A stretch of 64,000 nucleotides of DNA from Dendrobium chrysotoxum (lineage: Eukaryota; Streptophyta; Magnoliopsida; Asparagales; Orchidaceae), in assembly GCA_019925795.1 (NCBI GenBank), contig CM034304.1, forward strand, positions 3,411,471 to 3,475,470. The letters are read 5' to 3'. Position 1 is the stretch's first letter. Every line of letters begins with the position of its first letter. Of the stretch, positions 1-10,859 are shown in pieces. The notes below the pieces were generated by a model. The model did no database searches, was not told the DNA's origin, and worked only from the letters and a program-made list of their open reading frames with translations. Position numbers and translations under genes: made by a program.

Positions 1-7
1 TTGAATG

Positions 8-98
8 AATCGTCCAGGATGATGTTTGGATCGTCCAGGATGAAGAGGATCGTCCAGGATGCTCGGGGCATCATCCGGGATGATGTGAAGAAAACAGA
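8..98. repeat. End of palindrome array (copy A internal region)
   Basis: Four decayed copies of the 15-bp palindrome ATCGTCC(A/G)GGACGAT, mostly as ATCGTCCAGGATGAT or ATCATCCGGGATGAT. They match the distal end of the arrays at 10308-10844 and 34510-35033; the rest of this array lies left of the window. Confidence 0.85.
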
Positions 99-109
99 AA
101 AAGATGGAG

Positions 110-1393
110 GATGAAGATGATAGATTAGGATCCCAAAAGCACAACCATAAAATTTAAATAAAACAAAAAAATGAATAAAACTCACAGCAAAAATAAATAA
201 AAGCAACAATTTTTGTTTGTTCTTTTTTTTTTATTAAGCTGCTTGAGTAAATCAGAAATTTTCCTTGATTTTAGATCCAAAAACTAATAAAGAGATAATT
301 GACAGTGCTGAAATCCAGAAAAAAGTGGAAAAATTCAACTTTCGTAACTCCGACCCCGGGTTCCTTATCGATGCAAACCACTTTCAAAACAAAAATCCGA
401 TTCAGAAGAAAAGACATTAGATTTGAAAAGAGATCCTTTCAAGCCTCGTTCCAGAAAAATATCTGATATAATAGTGTTACAAAGTAAGGGATCAGAAATC
501 AGGATTTCCAAACTCAAGCTTTTGAAAAATATTAAGTGGCGCACGAATTTTTCTAAGACATTTAACAATCTGAAAGGGAAGAAAGCTTGGTTTGGGCTCA
601 TTTTGTGCCTCTTTTTGAAATTGGTTGGCGCTTTGCACCTCTTTTCTATTTTGATACACTTTGTGTATCTAATTTGGCAATTTCACATCTTTTTAGATTT
701 GGGCTCATTTTATGCCTCTTTTTAAATTTATTTGGCGCACTGTGCATCTTTTGTAAGCTTTCTCCTTTTCATAATCATTAAAGAGTCTCAGCTGTGAGAT
801 TATCTTCCAGACATAGGAGATGAATCTCCACAGAAAGGAAAAATGATTCACAAAATAAAAGCCATATAACATATGATAAATGCAATCACTTGATTTAAAA
901 AATCAAACTAATGACTCAAGACTTTGAAAAATACTATTGATATGAGGCAGATTACTGCAGGATGATAAAATAATCTCTATTTCAAAAACTAACATTTTAA
1001 TTTTGAAGAGGATTTTTATCCAAAAGAAACTTTACACCAGTAAAGGAGTTAGAGGAAGAGAAACAATCATCAATATTTCTTCCCTTTAACAGATTCAGCG
1101 GAATCAATCACTCCTTACCAGCTTCCAAATAAAAATAAGGTAAAACCCCCAGTCAGAAATTCAGATTATCAGAAGTAGTGAGCGGTGATCAGATTTTAAA
1201 AAGCATAAAATAGTAAGTGCAAAGCAAGCAGAAAATCTCAGCAAAGTAATGCTCAAATCAAACTAATAGTAAGGCTAAAAATAGAAATCAACAGAAGAAA
1301 TAAAATCAACTGAAAGTAAATAATTAAACCAAAAACTAACTAACAGAAAATAGAATATCAATCAGAACAATCAAAAATCAGCAGTCATCAGAA
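110..1393. other. Non-coding spacer between pol and third ORF, copy A
   Basis: No coding potential seen. Homologous to 10860-12260 (B) and 35034-36422 (C). It contains an imperfect direct repeat with a period near 110 bp: TTTGGGCTCATTTTGTGCC near 590 and TTTGGGCTCATTTTATGCC near 700, each followed by a TTGGCGC or TTTGGCGCAC segment and a GCATCTTTT-like tail. The part next to pol is A-rich, with AAATCAG/AACTAAC motifs that are tandemly amplified in B and C but single here. Confidence 0.75.
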
Positions 1394-4300
1394 TCAAGCA
1401 TTTATATCAATCACTCCTAATCTGGTTCTCAAAATGCTGAATGAGTCAAAGGCCAGTGGTTTAGTGAATATGTCAGCCAGCTGATTTTTAGTTGCTACAT
1501 GATGTAGCTCAATGTCCCCTTTTGTAACATGGTCCCTAATGAAGTGATGCCTTATATCAATGTGTTTGGTTCTAGAATGTTGGATTGGATTCTTAGAGAT
1601 ACAGATGGCACTAATATTATCACACAGAATGGAAATTATGCCACCAGGTAATCCTAAATCCAAGACTTGTTTCTTCAACCAAAGAAGTTGGGCCACACAA
1701 CTTCCTAATGCAATGTACTCAGCTTCAGCAGTGGAAAGTGCAACTGAGTTCTGTTTTCTAGTGGACCAGGAGACTAACGACTGTCCTATGAACTGACAAG
1801 TCCCAGAAGTGTTCTTTCTATCCACCCTACACCTCGCAAAGTCAGAATCAGAATATCCAATGATCTCAAAAGAGGTGCTGTGCCTAGGGTACTAGATTCC
1901 TAGGTTTGGGGTCCCTAAAAGATATCTAAGAATTCTCTTAACAGCATTCAGGTGGGACTCTTTAGGATCAGCTTGAAACCTAGCACAAAGACAGACACTA
2001 AATATGATATCAGGTCGGCTAGCAGTCAGGTAAAGCAGTGATCCTATTATCCCTCTATACTTCTTCTGATCAACATATTTTCCACTTGAATCCTTATCTA
2101 ACTGAACTGACGAGGTCATGGGAGTATTGATTGGCTTGGCTTTGTCCATTTCATATTTCTTCAAAATGTCCTTAGTGTATTTTGATAGATTGAGAAAGAT
2201 TTCATCATCCGTTTCCCTTATGCTAAATCCCAAAAAGTATGACAATTCTCCCATCATACTCATCTCAAACTCCTTACTCATTTTTTTTATAAAACTCATC
2301 ACATAAATATTTATCAGAAGATCCAAAAATTATGTCATCAACATAGATCTGGATAATGAGTAAGTCATCCCCTAATCTCCTCAGAAAAAGGGTGATGTCA
2401 ACGCTCCGCCTAACAAACTCTCTTTCTGACAGGAATGTGCTAAGCCTCTCATACCAAGCTTTGGGTGCCTATTTCAATCCATATAAGGCCTTTTTTAATT
2501 TTAAAATATGATTCAGATATTGGGAACTCTCAAAACCTGGGGGTTGTTCTACAAAAATATCTTCTTTAATTACCCCATTTAAAAAGGCACTCTTGACATC
2601 CATTTGAAATAGCTTAAATCCCTTATAACTTGCAAAGGCTAGTAGCACTCTAATGGCTTCCAATCTAGCTACAGGTGTAAAATTCTCCTCAAAATCAATC
2701 CCTTCTATCTGATTATACCACTTAGCCACCAATCTTGCCTTATTTCTCACCACCACACCAGAATCATTCATCTTATTCTTAAAGACCCACTTGGTTCCCA
2801 CAATACTTTAATTTTTAGGTCTTTCTACTAACTCCTAAACATCATTCCTTATAAATTGATTCAATTCTTCCTGCATAGCTAAAATCCAAAACTCATCCGA
2901 CAAGGCTTGATTGATGTTGGTGGGTTCAGTCATTGAGATAAAGGCAGAATGGTTTACTTCCTTCCTAAGTCCATGCCTAGTCCTAACACCTTCAGAAGGG
3001 TCTCCTAAGATCAGTCTTTAGGATAACTCGAAGAATATCTCCAATCTCTAGGCAGCGTGGTTTGAGGTTCTACCCTTTCCTCCAGATTTGTATTTCCAAC
3101 TCCTTGGGTAACCTCAACAATCTCTTCATCTTCTACTTCAGATCTAGACTCCTTAGGATCAGATTCATCAAACACTACATGGGTTATTTCTTCCACCACC
3201 AAATTCCTCTTATTGAACACCCTAAAGGATTTCCCCACACTTGAATATCCTAAGAACACTCCTTCATCAGATTTGGGGTCAAATTTTCCTAAGGGTGATT
3301 TCCCGTTGTTCAGAATGAAAACCTTACAGCAAAGACATGGAGGTGGGACAGATTTGGAGTTCTACCCTTAATGATCTCATAAAGTGTCTTGTTCAGTTTG
3401 ACTCTCACATTCACCCTATTCAGCACATAACAGGCAGTGTTCACCGCTTCAGCCCAAAAGTATTTTGGAAGTGAATACTCGACAAGCATGGCTCTAGCGG
3501 CTTCCACTAAGGTCCTGTTCTTCCTTTCAGGTACCCCGTTCTACTGAGGGGTCCTAGAAGCTGAAAAATTGTGACTAATCCCATGATCCTCACAAAAACT
3601 TCCAAATCTTTCATTTTCAAACTCCCCTCCGTGATCACTATGGATGGTAATAATTTCACATCCTAACTTCTTCTGAATCCAAGTAGAGAAAGATCTAAAC
3701 TCATCAAATGACTCATATTTATGTGACAATAATTTAACCCAAGTGAACCTCGAATAATTATCTACAATCATAAACCCATAGACCCTCCCCCCTAAGCTGG
3801 CAGTGCTAATGGGTCCAAAGAGGTCCATGTGAAGAACTTCCAAAGGTCTAGAGGTGCTAATGTCCTTAACAGAGTGAAAAGAGGACTGGACTTGCTTCCC
3901 CAACTGACAGGCATCACACAGGTGATCCTTAGTGAACTTAACCTTGGGCACACCTCTAACTAAGTCCTGTTGGGTGACTCTCCTAAGGGTTTTCATACTG
4001 GCATGACACAATCTTTTATGCCATAACCAAGACTCATCAGCAGTAGTTTTTAAATAAATTGAATTATCAGATTTAATGCAACTTACATCCAGCTTGTAGA
4101 CATTGTTGATCCTTTGCCCCTGCAAAACAGCTTCGTCATTTGAGCTTAAAATGCAGCCAGTGGGAAGGAATTTGATGCTGTATCCCTTGTCACAAAGTTG
4201 ACTGATGCTCAACAAGTTGTGTTTCAGTCCATTTACAAGCAAAACATTATCAATCATAAAATTCTTTGAATCACCGATTATACCTGAGCCTACCACCTTC

Positions 4301-4443
4301 CTGGTGTTGTTATCTCCAAGTATAACCTTGCCTCCAGCTCTTGCGTCCAGCGAAACGAACTAATTTGCATCTCCAATCATGTGTCTAGAACATCCGCTGT
4401 CCAGGTACCACATGCTCTCATGAGGTCTTGTGTGAGACCACAC
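1394..4443 (-). pseudogene. pol: Copia pol remnant, copy A (protease, integrase, RT, RNase H)
   Basis: Pol polyprotein remnant. In order on the minus strand: aspartic protease (WYLDSGCSRHM near 4410), GAG-pre-integrase zinc region (WLWHKRLCHAS...CDACQLGKQ, about 4030-3890), integrase core (HMDLFGP, then HSDHGGEFE), RT (QMDVKSAFLNG about 2600), and RNase H (VALSTAEAEYIALGS and LCDNISAICISKNPIQHSRT, about 1740-1560), ending at 1394. The frame is broken by stops at about 4360, 3541 (the CAG of QQNG became TAG, just before the integrase glutamate), 2821 and 2469, and by frameshifts around 2330 and 1890. The stop at 2469 is shared with copy C. It is a fossil; comparison with copy B fixes the frames. 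Confidence 0.92.
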
Positions 4444-4454
4444 CTACAAAAATA

Positions 4455-6266
4455 TCAAACGTCAGTCTTAGGAACCTAAATAGGTTTGGGTTCCTTCTTA
4501 TGAAAAGAAGAATGTAATGAATGCGTGCTGTGCTATGAAACAGGCAGTTTGGTTTTCCACACCCAATGTGTACTACGGTGAACAGTGCAGGTGTGGGAAA
4601 TGTGTCCTAACATGCCACATGAAAAACATCTAACACTAGAAAAAGGGTTAACTAATCTACGTGGGTGATAGTGCCTCTTCCTAGATGTATATGAAACATG
4701 CTTTGATGAAATTACAACAGATTTTTCAGAAGGTGGCGGTGAATAAAACTGTTCAAAAGTAGGCGGTGTTTTGTTCTTTTCAAAAACACTGATTTTCACT
4801 TTTAAAAACTCAATATGTTTATTTAAACTTATAATTTCAAAAGTTCTTGCACTTTCATTACTTTCTAAATCACATGCAATATCATTCAATTTCTTAAAAG
4901 CAACTTCTAATTCAACATGCGATGTTTTTAACAAATCATGCTCAACAGTTAAATCAGAATATTTTTTGTTCAACTCATCGAATTCATCAAGCAAAGACAT
5001 GTTATTGGAATCAACAGTGTAATGATCTTTAACTAAAACATCATGCTCCTTTTGCAAAGTCAAATAATCTAATTTCAAACTAGCATGAGTTTTCTTAAGC
5101 TTCCTATACGATGTATGAATTTTTTCAGAAACTTCAAATAATTGATCGTAAGTAAGCTCACATACCTCTTCCTGGTCTGTCTGACCAGGGTGATTATCAG
5201 CCATCGGACACAAGTTTGTTTCCTCCTCTATAGCTTCAGTCTTAGAAGAGTCGGATGTAGAGTCTGCCCAGAATGCCTTTTACATCCGCTTCTTGTCCTT
5301 TCTGAACTTTGGTTTCTCCTCACCCTTCTCCTTGCTTGGGTGAGCCTTGAGTGTAGGACAATCCGCCTTTATGTGTCCAGGCTTCATGCATTCAAAATAA
5401 ACAGATTCAGATGAACCTTTAAAATTTCTATTAGTCTTACCTTTGTTCCACTTTTGAAAATTCTTATTCTTCTTCCTTAGAAAGCTCTTAAATTGCCTTG
5501 TGATTAAGGCAACATCATCGCTATCAGACCCGGAAGTGCTAGCATCTGAATCTTTGGCCTTTAGTGCCACTGTTTTCTCCTTCTTTCGTTCACCTGTATC
5601 AAGTTGTCTTTGGTTCACCCCTTACTCGTAAGCAATGAGTGATCCAAGTAAGCTATCAATAGTGTAAGTATTTAAATCTTTAGATTCAGTGATAGCAATA
5701 ATCTTAGCATCATAAGAAGCAGGTAAAGATCTAAGAATTTTGTTCACTCTTTCGTAGTTAGTAAGTCCTTTACCTAAAGCATGCAAAGAGGTAACAATCT
5801 GAGTGAACCTTGTGTACATTTCTGAAATAGTATCACTAGGTTTTATGCGAAAAAGTTTGTAATCATGTAACAAGATGTTTAACCTAGACTGTTTGACTTC
5901 AGTTGTACCTTCATATGTTATACATAATCTATCCTAGATTTCTTTTCCCATTGTACAAGTAGAAACACGCATATAGTCTTCAGATTTTAAAGCACAAAAG
6001 AAATAGTTCAAACATTTTGCATTTAACTGTGCTAAGTCACGATCATCAAAAGTCCAATCTGCAAATGGGAGTTCAGTTTTCACATTGTTAATCAATCTAA
6101 AAGGTGGTTCATATCCATCCTTAACTAGCATCCACATGCGATAATCAATCGATTGAAGAAAAGTAGACATGCGTGTTTTCCTAAAATCAAAAGGAATATT
6201 ATCAAACAATGGTGGTCTGGTAATAGAATAACCTTCAACAGTATTATGATTGTTACAGTTAACCAT
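4455..6266 (-). pseudogene. gag: Copia gag remnant, copy A
   Basis: Gag capsid/nucleocapsid remnant starting at the ATG at 6266, which is conserved in all three copies. The copia-type gag region covers about 6200-5620. The first zinc knuckle, near 5390, reads YFECMKPGHIKADC, so its first cysteine is lost. A long heptad-rich segment lies at 5150-4780. The second knuckle, CFSCGMLGHISHTC near 4600, is intact. Stops: TGG to TAG at 5934, CAA to TAA at 5622, a stop at 5280, CAG to TAG at 4533. The family stop TGA is at 4455-4457. Not functional. Confidence 0.92.
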
Positions 6267-6307
6267 GGATCAAATTCAAAAGTTTTTAAACCTAAATTTT
6301 GAATCCC

Positions 6308-6319
6308 GCTCTTATACCA
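6308..6319 (-). other. Primer binding site, copy A
   Basis: On the minus strand TGGTATAAGAGC, two nucleotides after the LTR end. It differs by one base (A for C) from TGGTATCAGAGC, the plant initiator tRNA-Met PBS found intact in B and C. Confidence 0.9.
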
Positions 6320-6321
6320 CT

Positions 6322-7189
6322 TGAAAGTTCGATAGGGATGTTAAGCCCTAGTGAACTAGTCCCGAGGCTAACCAAGAGGGGGGGTGAATTGGTTATTTAA
6401 AAATTTCATGACAATAATGAAAAATCTTTTCGATACTTAGCAACGGAAACAATTAAACAAGAATGAAAAGATCAATCTCAGATATTCACCCACGCAGTTA
6501 ATATCAAAAAGTAAAGTGCAGAACTGAATCAGAAAAGCAAACCAGATTTTATAGTGGTTCGATCAACTTGACCTACGCCCACTCCCCGGAGCCTCCCCTC
6601 TGGGTATTGCACTAAACAAAATATGTCTCTCCTTTTGCTCCCACAGCAAGGCAGAGAAGCCTGTACAAGACCTCTTTTTTACCACACGGTGGGGCAGACA
6701 ACCCGACCTCCTTTTGCTTCCTCCTGAAGCAGGCAGAGAAACTTCGAACTCCTTTTGCTTCCACCTGAAGCGGGCAGAGAACCCCGGATCTTCTTGCGAA
6801 CGATTCACCCACGACGAGCACCAACTAGATAAAAGACGATGAGCGGAGAAGACGACTCTGATCAGTGATTGGAGCAACCTTAGTGAATCCCTCACTAACT
6901 CCCCCTCACAAGATCTTCTCTCTCTCTCCCAAACTCTCTCTCTCTCTAGGGTTTCTCTGGAAGGAAGGTGGCAAAAGATTTTTCTTGTTTCAAAAAAAAG
7001 TTCTTTTATAGGAGGGCTTAAAATTTGCCCTAAATCTCAACTTGTCGGCCAAGATCATCCAGGAAGATCTATAGATCGTCCTGTTCGATCAGTTCAAAAT
7101 TAGTTGTTTCCGCCTGGATGATCTGGCTCTTCTGGACGATCAGTAGAAAAAATTATTCATATCATCTCGTACGATCCTGCGATCGTCTG
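6322..7189 (-). repeat. 5' LTR fragment, copy A
   Basis: Inner part of the 5' LTR, ending in CTTTCA on the minus strand next to the PBS. It holds two units of the 41-bp CTTCCTCCTGAAGCAGGCAG repeat (6710-6790), CT-rich microsatellite DNA near 6915-6950, a TATA box and the beginning of the U3 palindrome array. The short ORFs in this stretch occur in every LTR copy and are not genes. Confidence 0.88.
7003..7010 (-). promoter_or_regulatory. LTR TATA box, copy A
   Basis: TATAAAAG on the minus strand, preceded by AAGCCCTCC and lying about 45 bp downstream of the U3 palindromes. The matching site in B is TATAGAAG (7872-7879); both LTRs of C have TTTAAAAG. It probably sets the U3/R boundary. Inferred from motif and position. 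Confidence 0.6.
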
Positions 7190-8826
7190 TGAAAGTTCGA
7201 TAGGGATGTTAAGCCCTAGTGAACTAGTCCCAAGGCTAACCAAGAGGGGGGGGTGAATTGGTTATTTAAAAATTTCACGATAATAATGAAAATCTTTTCG
7301 ATACGTAGCAGTGGAAACACATAAACAAGAACGAAAAGATCAACCACATATATTCACCCAAGCAGTTAATATCAGAAAAGTAAAGTGCAAAACTGAATCA
7401 GAAAAGCAAACCAGATTTTATAGTGGTTCGGTCAACTTAACCTACGTCCACTCCCCGGAGCCTCCCCTCCGGGTATTGCACTAAACAAAAAATGTCTCTC
7501 CTTTTGCTCCCACAGAAGGCGGAGAAGCCTGTACAAACACCTCCTTTTCACCACATGGTGAGGCAGCAAACCCGACCTCCTTTCGCTTCCTCCTGAAGTA
7601 GGCAGAGAACCTTCGAACTCCTTTTGCTTCCACCTGAAGTGGGCAGAGAACCCCGGATCTTCTTGCGAACGATCCTCCCACGACGAACACTGACTAGACG
7701 AAAGACGACGAGTGGAGAAGACGACTCTGATCCGTGCTTGAAGCAACCTTAGTGAATCCCTCACTAACTCCCCCTCACAAGATCTTCTCTCTCTCTCCTA
7801 ACTCTCTCTCTCTCTAGGGTTTCTCAGGGAAGGAAGGCAGCAGAAGATATTTCTTATTTTTAGAAAATGTTCTTCTATAGGAGGGCTTAAAATTTGCCCT
7901 AAATCTCAACTGGTCGGCCAAGCTCGTCCAGGACGATCGGTTCAAATTTAGCTGTTTCAGCCTGGACGATCTTGCTCTTCTGGACGATCAGTAGAAAAAA
8001 TTATTCATATCGTCCTGTACGATCCTGCGATCATCCGGGATGATTAGTGCAAATAGAGGAAAATCATCCAGAAGACAGTTCGGGTCGTCCAGAGAAATCT
8101 GTGCTGGACGGCAAAAAAATGACTTGATCGTCCAGTACGATGGGGACATCGTCCTGTATGATTAGTTCAAAAAGGTCCTAAATTGTCCTGTACATAGTTC
8201 TGGACGTACAGCTTAAATGCACTAAACGATCAAGATCGTCCGGGACGATCCTGCGATCGTCCAGGACGATATGATCGTATCAACCAAAAATAAATTACTT
8301 TCCTTAATTACCAGATTAAATTAGGCATGATTGTACTGAATCGTCCGGGACGATACACGTATCGTCCGGGACAATTAGACCAAGTATCTAAAAATAAGAA
8401 CTTGCCTAACTTGATTTGGCGGCTGAGAATTTCTGATTTGGGCATATCGTCCCGTACGATCCGGAGATCGTCCAGGACGATCTGCTTAATCAGACCCTCT
8501 TAACTTAGTCACCCTAATTAGGGTTTTTATTTTTACCTGATCGTCCAAGACGATGTCAATATCATCCAGGGCGATCTGTACAAAAACTGAACAGAAACTC
8601 TAATTCACTCAAGCTCTCCCCCTGAGTGTGATTGTGCAAGGTTACTTAGCTAGGGGATCAGTTACATTACAATTGACTCAATAAAATGAAAAATAGTACA
8701 TTGGACACACTTGGACCCGATCTTGACTTAGCTTGAGTGGCTCGTGGTCTTTTGTGCCTGAAACAGATTAGCCAAGCAAAATACACTGGAAACATGTTTG
8801 TCATCATCAAAACCAGATTTGCAACA
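7190..8826 (-). repeat. 3' LTR, copy B
   Basis: Complete 1637-bp LTR. On the minus strand it starts TGTTGCAAATCTGG and ends GAACTTTCA. It carries two 41-bp units (7575-7655), the TATA-like TATAGAAG at 7872-7879 and a dense palindrome array at 7923-8575. Only 131 bp of the partner LTR is visible before the gap, so age cannot be estimated from the pair. Confidence 0.92.
7923..8575. repeat. U3 palindrome array, copy B LTR
   Basis: Interspersed 15-bp palindromes ATCGTCC(A/G)GGACGAT and variants such as ATCGTCCTGTACGAT. Perfect examples are at 8235-8249 and 8256-8270. Each has two 7-nt complementary arms around one base, two CpGs and a CCWGG or CCSGG-like core. In transcription order the array lies upstream of the TATA-like box. 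Confidence 0.85.
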
Positions 8827-8827
8827 A

Positions 8828-8840
8828 TCTCCCCTTTTTT
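8828..8840 (-). other. Polypurine tract, copy B
   Basis: AAAAAAGGGGAGA on the minus strand, one base before the LTR start TGTTG. This is the expected plus-strand priming site and fixes the LTR boundary. Confidence 0.9.
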
Positions 8841-8986
8841 GATGATGGCAAACATTTGTAAAGTAGTTTGAAAATAAAAGTAAACTAGGTGATCAAAACA
8901 CAAATATTTTTTCAAATTTTCATTTAACAACTAAAACAATATATGAAACATGACTCATAAAATAGAAACAAACATGACAACAACTG

Positions 8987-8998
8987 ACTCCCCCTTTT
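8987..8998 (-). other. Second polypurine-like tract, copy B
   Basis: AAAAGGGGGAGT on the minus strand, about 150 bp inside the main PPT and just after the third ORF. In copy C the same site (33178-33189) is interrupted by one base. Possibly a secondary plus-strand primer or an old duplicate of the PPT region. Confidence 0.45.
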
Positions 8999-9073
8999 GA
9001 CATCACAAAAAGGAGGAGGGAAAAATAGAACACGGAAATAAAACATAAAAGAGAACAACTACAAAACAGGAAA

Positions 9074-10213
9074 CTAAAACTGAGGCGGATCTTGATCGGA
9101 AGGAGGAGGTGGCGGTGGAGGGTTGAAGTAATGGTGAATGGCCTGAAAGTGGGCTCCAATCCAGGCGATGTCCTGGTCATGCTGCTGTTGCTGCTCCGCA
9201 GCATAGTCAGTGAAGCGCTGGATGTCCTCGGCATGCCGCTGCTCCTGGGCAACCACGTAGTAGTCAAATCTGGCCTCCCACTGATCGAAGCACTGCACCA
9301 GGTGGTCAAAGGGAGAGGCAATGCGAAGGGGTGCAAGTGCCTCTGGTGCAGCAGGAACTGGAACGGCCTCTTCTTCTTCTTCCTCAACATCCGGGGCAGG
9401 CTCCGGATGTAGTCGGGTGCTGTGTAGGACATAGAATGAGTTGTTTGTGAAGAAGGAAGGAGGGACATCAGGAGGGACAGGATACTGAAGGTCATATTTT
9501 GTCTCTAAGGCATAATGAATAAGATGACCTAAAGCTAGATTTGGGCGACGCCTGTGGCCCGGATCTCTAATGGTGGTTCGGTGTTATATGTATCGGATAA
9601 TCAGATCAGAGGCATTAAATTCTCGACTGGCTATGATGTAGTAGGTGGTCAAGGACAGGAGCAGGGAAATGTGAATTCGATCCCCCGCCTTTGGAATGAC
9701 GGAGGAACGAAGGGCATGCTGAATGGTCCGGGCGTCCTTGAGTAGGGAAGTGCAAGCATTGTCATGATAGGGTGCGTTGGTATTGTGAAGGAAGTGATTG
9801 GCGACACTCCAATCATAGTCAGGATCGGTGATATGCGTGTGAATTTTGTCGCCAGTGACAGACAGGTTGAGAATATTATAAAAATCGTGGGTCATGAGTT
9901 CCACGGGGCGTTGATTTACGTAAGATCGAAGAGTGGAATAGTCTGCGGAAATGCGTAAGTTGGCAAAGAAGATTTGAAGGAGTTCAAGATTGAAGGGAAA
10001 GGCTAAGGTCAGAATGAAGGTGAGGGAGGTGTGTGTGAACAGATCTAAAATGGGATAAGTGAGAGTGCGGGGATTTACAATCTTCGAGTGCGTGATCCCC
10101 ACATTACGATAGCATTCGAAAGCCGCCTGATCGGCGGCATTCGGGAAGCGAGGATCGACATGTCCCCGGGACGAACTGGCCCCCTTTTGACGAGACCTTT
10201 TGCTACCAGCCAT
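9074..10213 (-). pseudogene. Third ORF (plant-transposon-protein-like), copy B, broken
   Basis: Sits where SIRE-type elements carry their extra (env-like) gene. Starts MAGSKRSRQKG at 10213, a start conserved in C. The open part runs to 9584, where the GAA of RYIEHL has become TAA, and small shifts follow; the last segment (9298-9074) restores the C-terminal frame and ends SDQDPPQF. The product would have a basic N-terminus, a globular core resembling the putative plant transposon protein family, a proline/acidic linker and a Q-rich, coiled-coil-like tail. I see no signal peptide or convincing transmembrane segment from the conserved start. The family match is from memory of its pattern (F-F/Y-A-N-L), so moderate confidence. 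Function unknown. Confidence 0.7.
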
Positions 10214-10286
10214 TACGAACCCAAAGAGGAAGAAAGTAGAAGGAGAGTGGAAGAAAAATGGTGTGAAAAATATGAAGAAAACTGCT

Positions 10287-10295
10287 GTTTATATA
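10287..10295 (-). promoter_or_regulatory. TATA-like box upstream of third ORF, copy B
   Basis: TATATAAAC on the minus strand, about 75 bp upstream of the ATG at 10213 and only about 13 bp from the palindrome array. In C the same site is TATTTAAAC (34489-34497). Position and sequence suit a plant core promoter for the third ORF. Inference. Confidence 0.5.
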
Positions 10296-10307
10296 GAAAA
10301 CAGACTG

Positions 10308-10844
10308 ACCGTCCCGTACGATCACGAGATCGTCCGGGACGATTTGGTCATTTATGATGTCCTGGATGATTGGTCAAAAAGGCGGTCCGATCGTCCAAGA
10401 CGATCATCCAGGATGATTAGACACAGGCGATTGTCCCGAGGAGTCAGGCTGGATGACCGTTGATGAAAAGTATCATCCAGGACGATTAGGTGGATCGTCC
10501 GGGACGATATGCAATAAATATGTCGGACGGGCCGAATTCCAATCGTCCAGCGGCTGACATATGGATCGTCCAGGACGATGAGGTGGATCGTCCAGGACGA
10601 TGGACAATAATTCGTGCAATGTTAACTGTTTGATCAGATTAGGAAGATATGGATCATATCGTCCAGGACGATGTAAGGATCATCCAGGACGATCACCAAT
10701 AATTGGAATTTTTCAGCAGCAGGAGCAGTGTGGGGATGATTTTGAACGAATCATCCAGGATGATATTTGGATCGTCCAGGACGAAGTGGATCATCCAGGA
10801 TGAAGTGGATCATCCAGGACGATAGTGGTATCGTCCAGGACGAT
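10308..10844. repeat. Pre-ORF3 palindrome array, copy B
   Basis: About 15 copies of ATCGTCC(A/G)GGACGAT and decayed forms, e.g. perfect copies at 10565-10579 and 10587-10601. Distal copies are often ATCATCCAGGATGAT, as expected after C-to-T change at CpG on both strands. It is the same motif as in the LTR U3. Confidence 0.88.
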
Positions 10845-10859
10845 GTGAAGAAAACAGAA

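Larger units (their letters stand above)
1..7189 (-). mobile_element. Ty1/copia SIRE-like retrotransposon, copy A (degenerate, incomplete)
   Basis: Read on the minus strand: partial 5' LTR (7189-6322), PBS, gag remnant, pol remnant, non-coding spacer, and the start of a palindrome array at the left edge. The third ORF, PPT and 3' LTR would lie left of the window; position 1 corresponds to about 34950 in copy C. The 5' LTR should be about 1.7 kb but stops after about 870 bp, exactly where the terminal TGAAAG of copy B begins, so B probably inserted into it. Gag with a long coiled coil and two zinc knuckles, and a large spacer before the 3' LTR, are typical of the SIRE/Maximus lineage. The coding frames hold about ten stops, so A cannot act on its own. 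Lineage is inferred from domain order and motifs. Confidence 0.9.

Noticed and set aside
6563..6895. ORFs of about 110 codons in the LTRs (also 7432-7764, 31613-31911, 41712-42010)
   Set aside because: They lie in the R/U5 part of the LTR with its 41-bp repeat, differ in frame between copies, and match no family.
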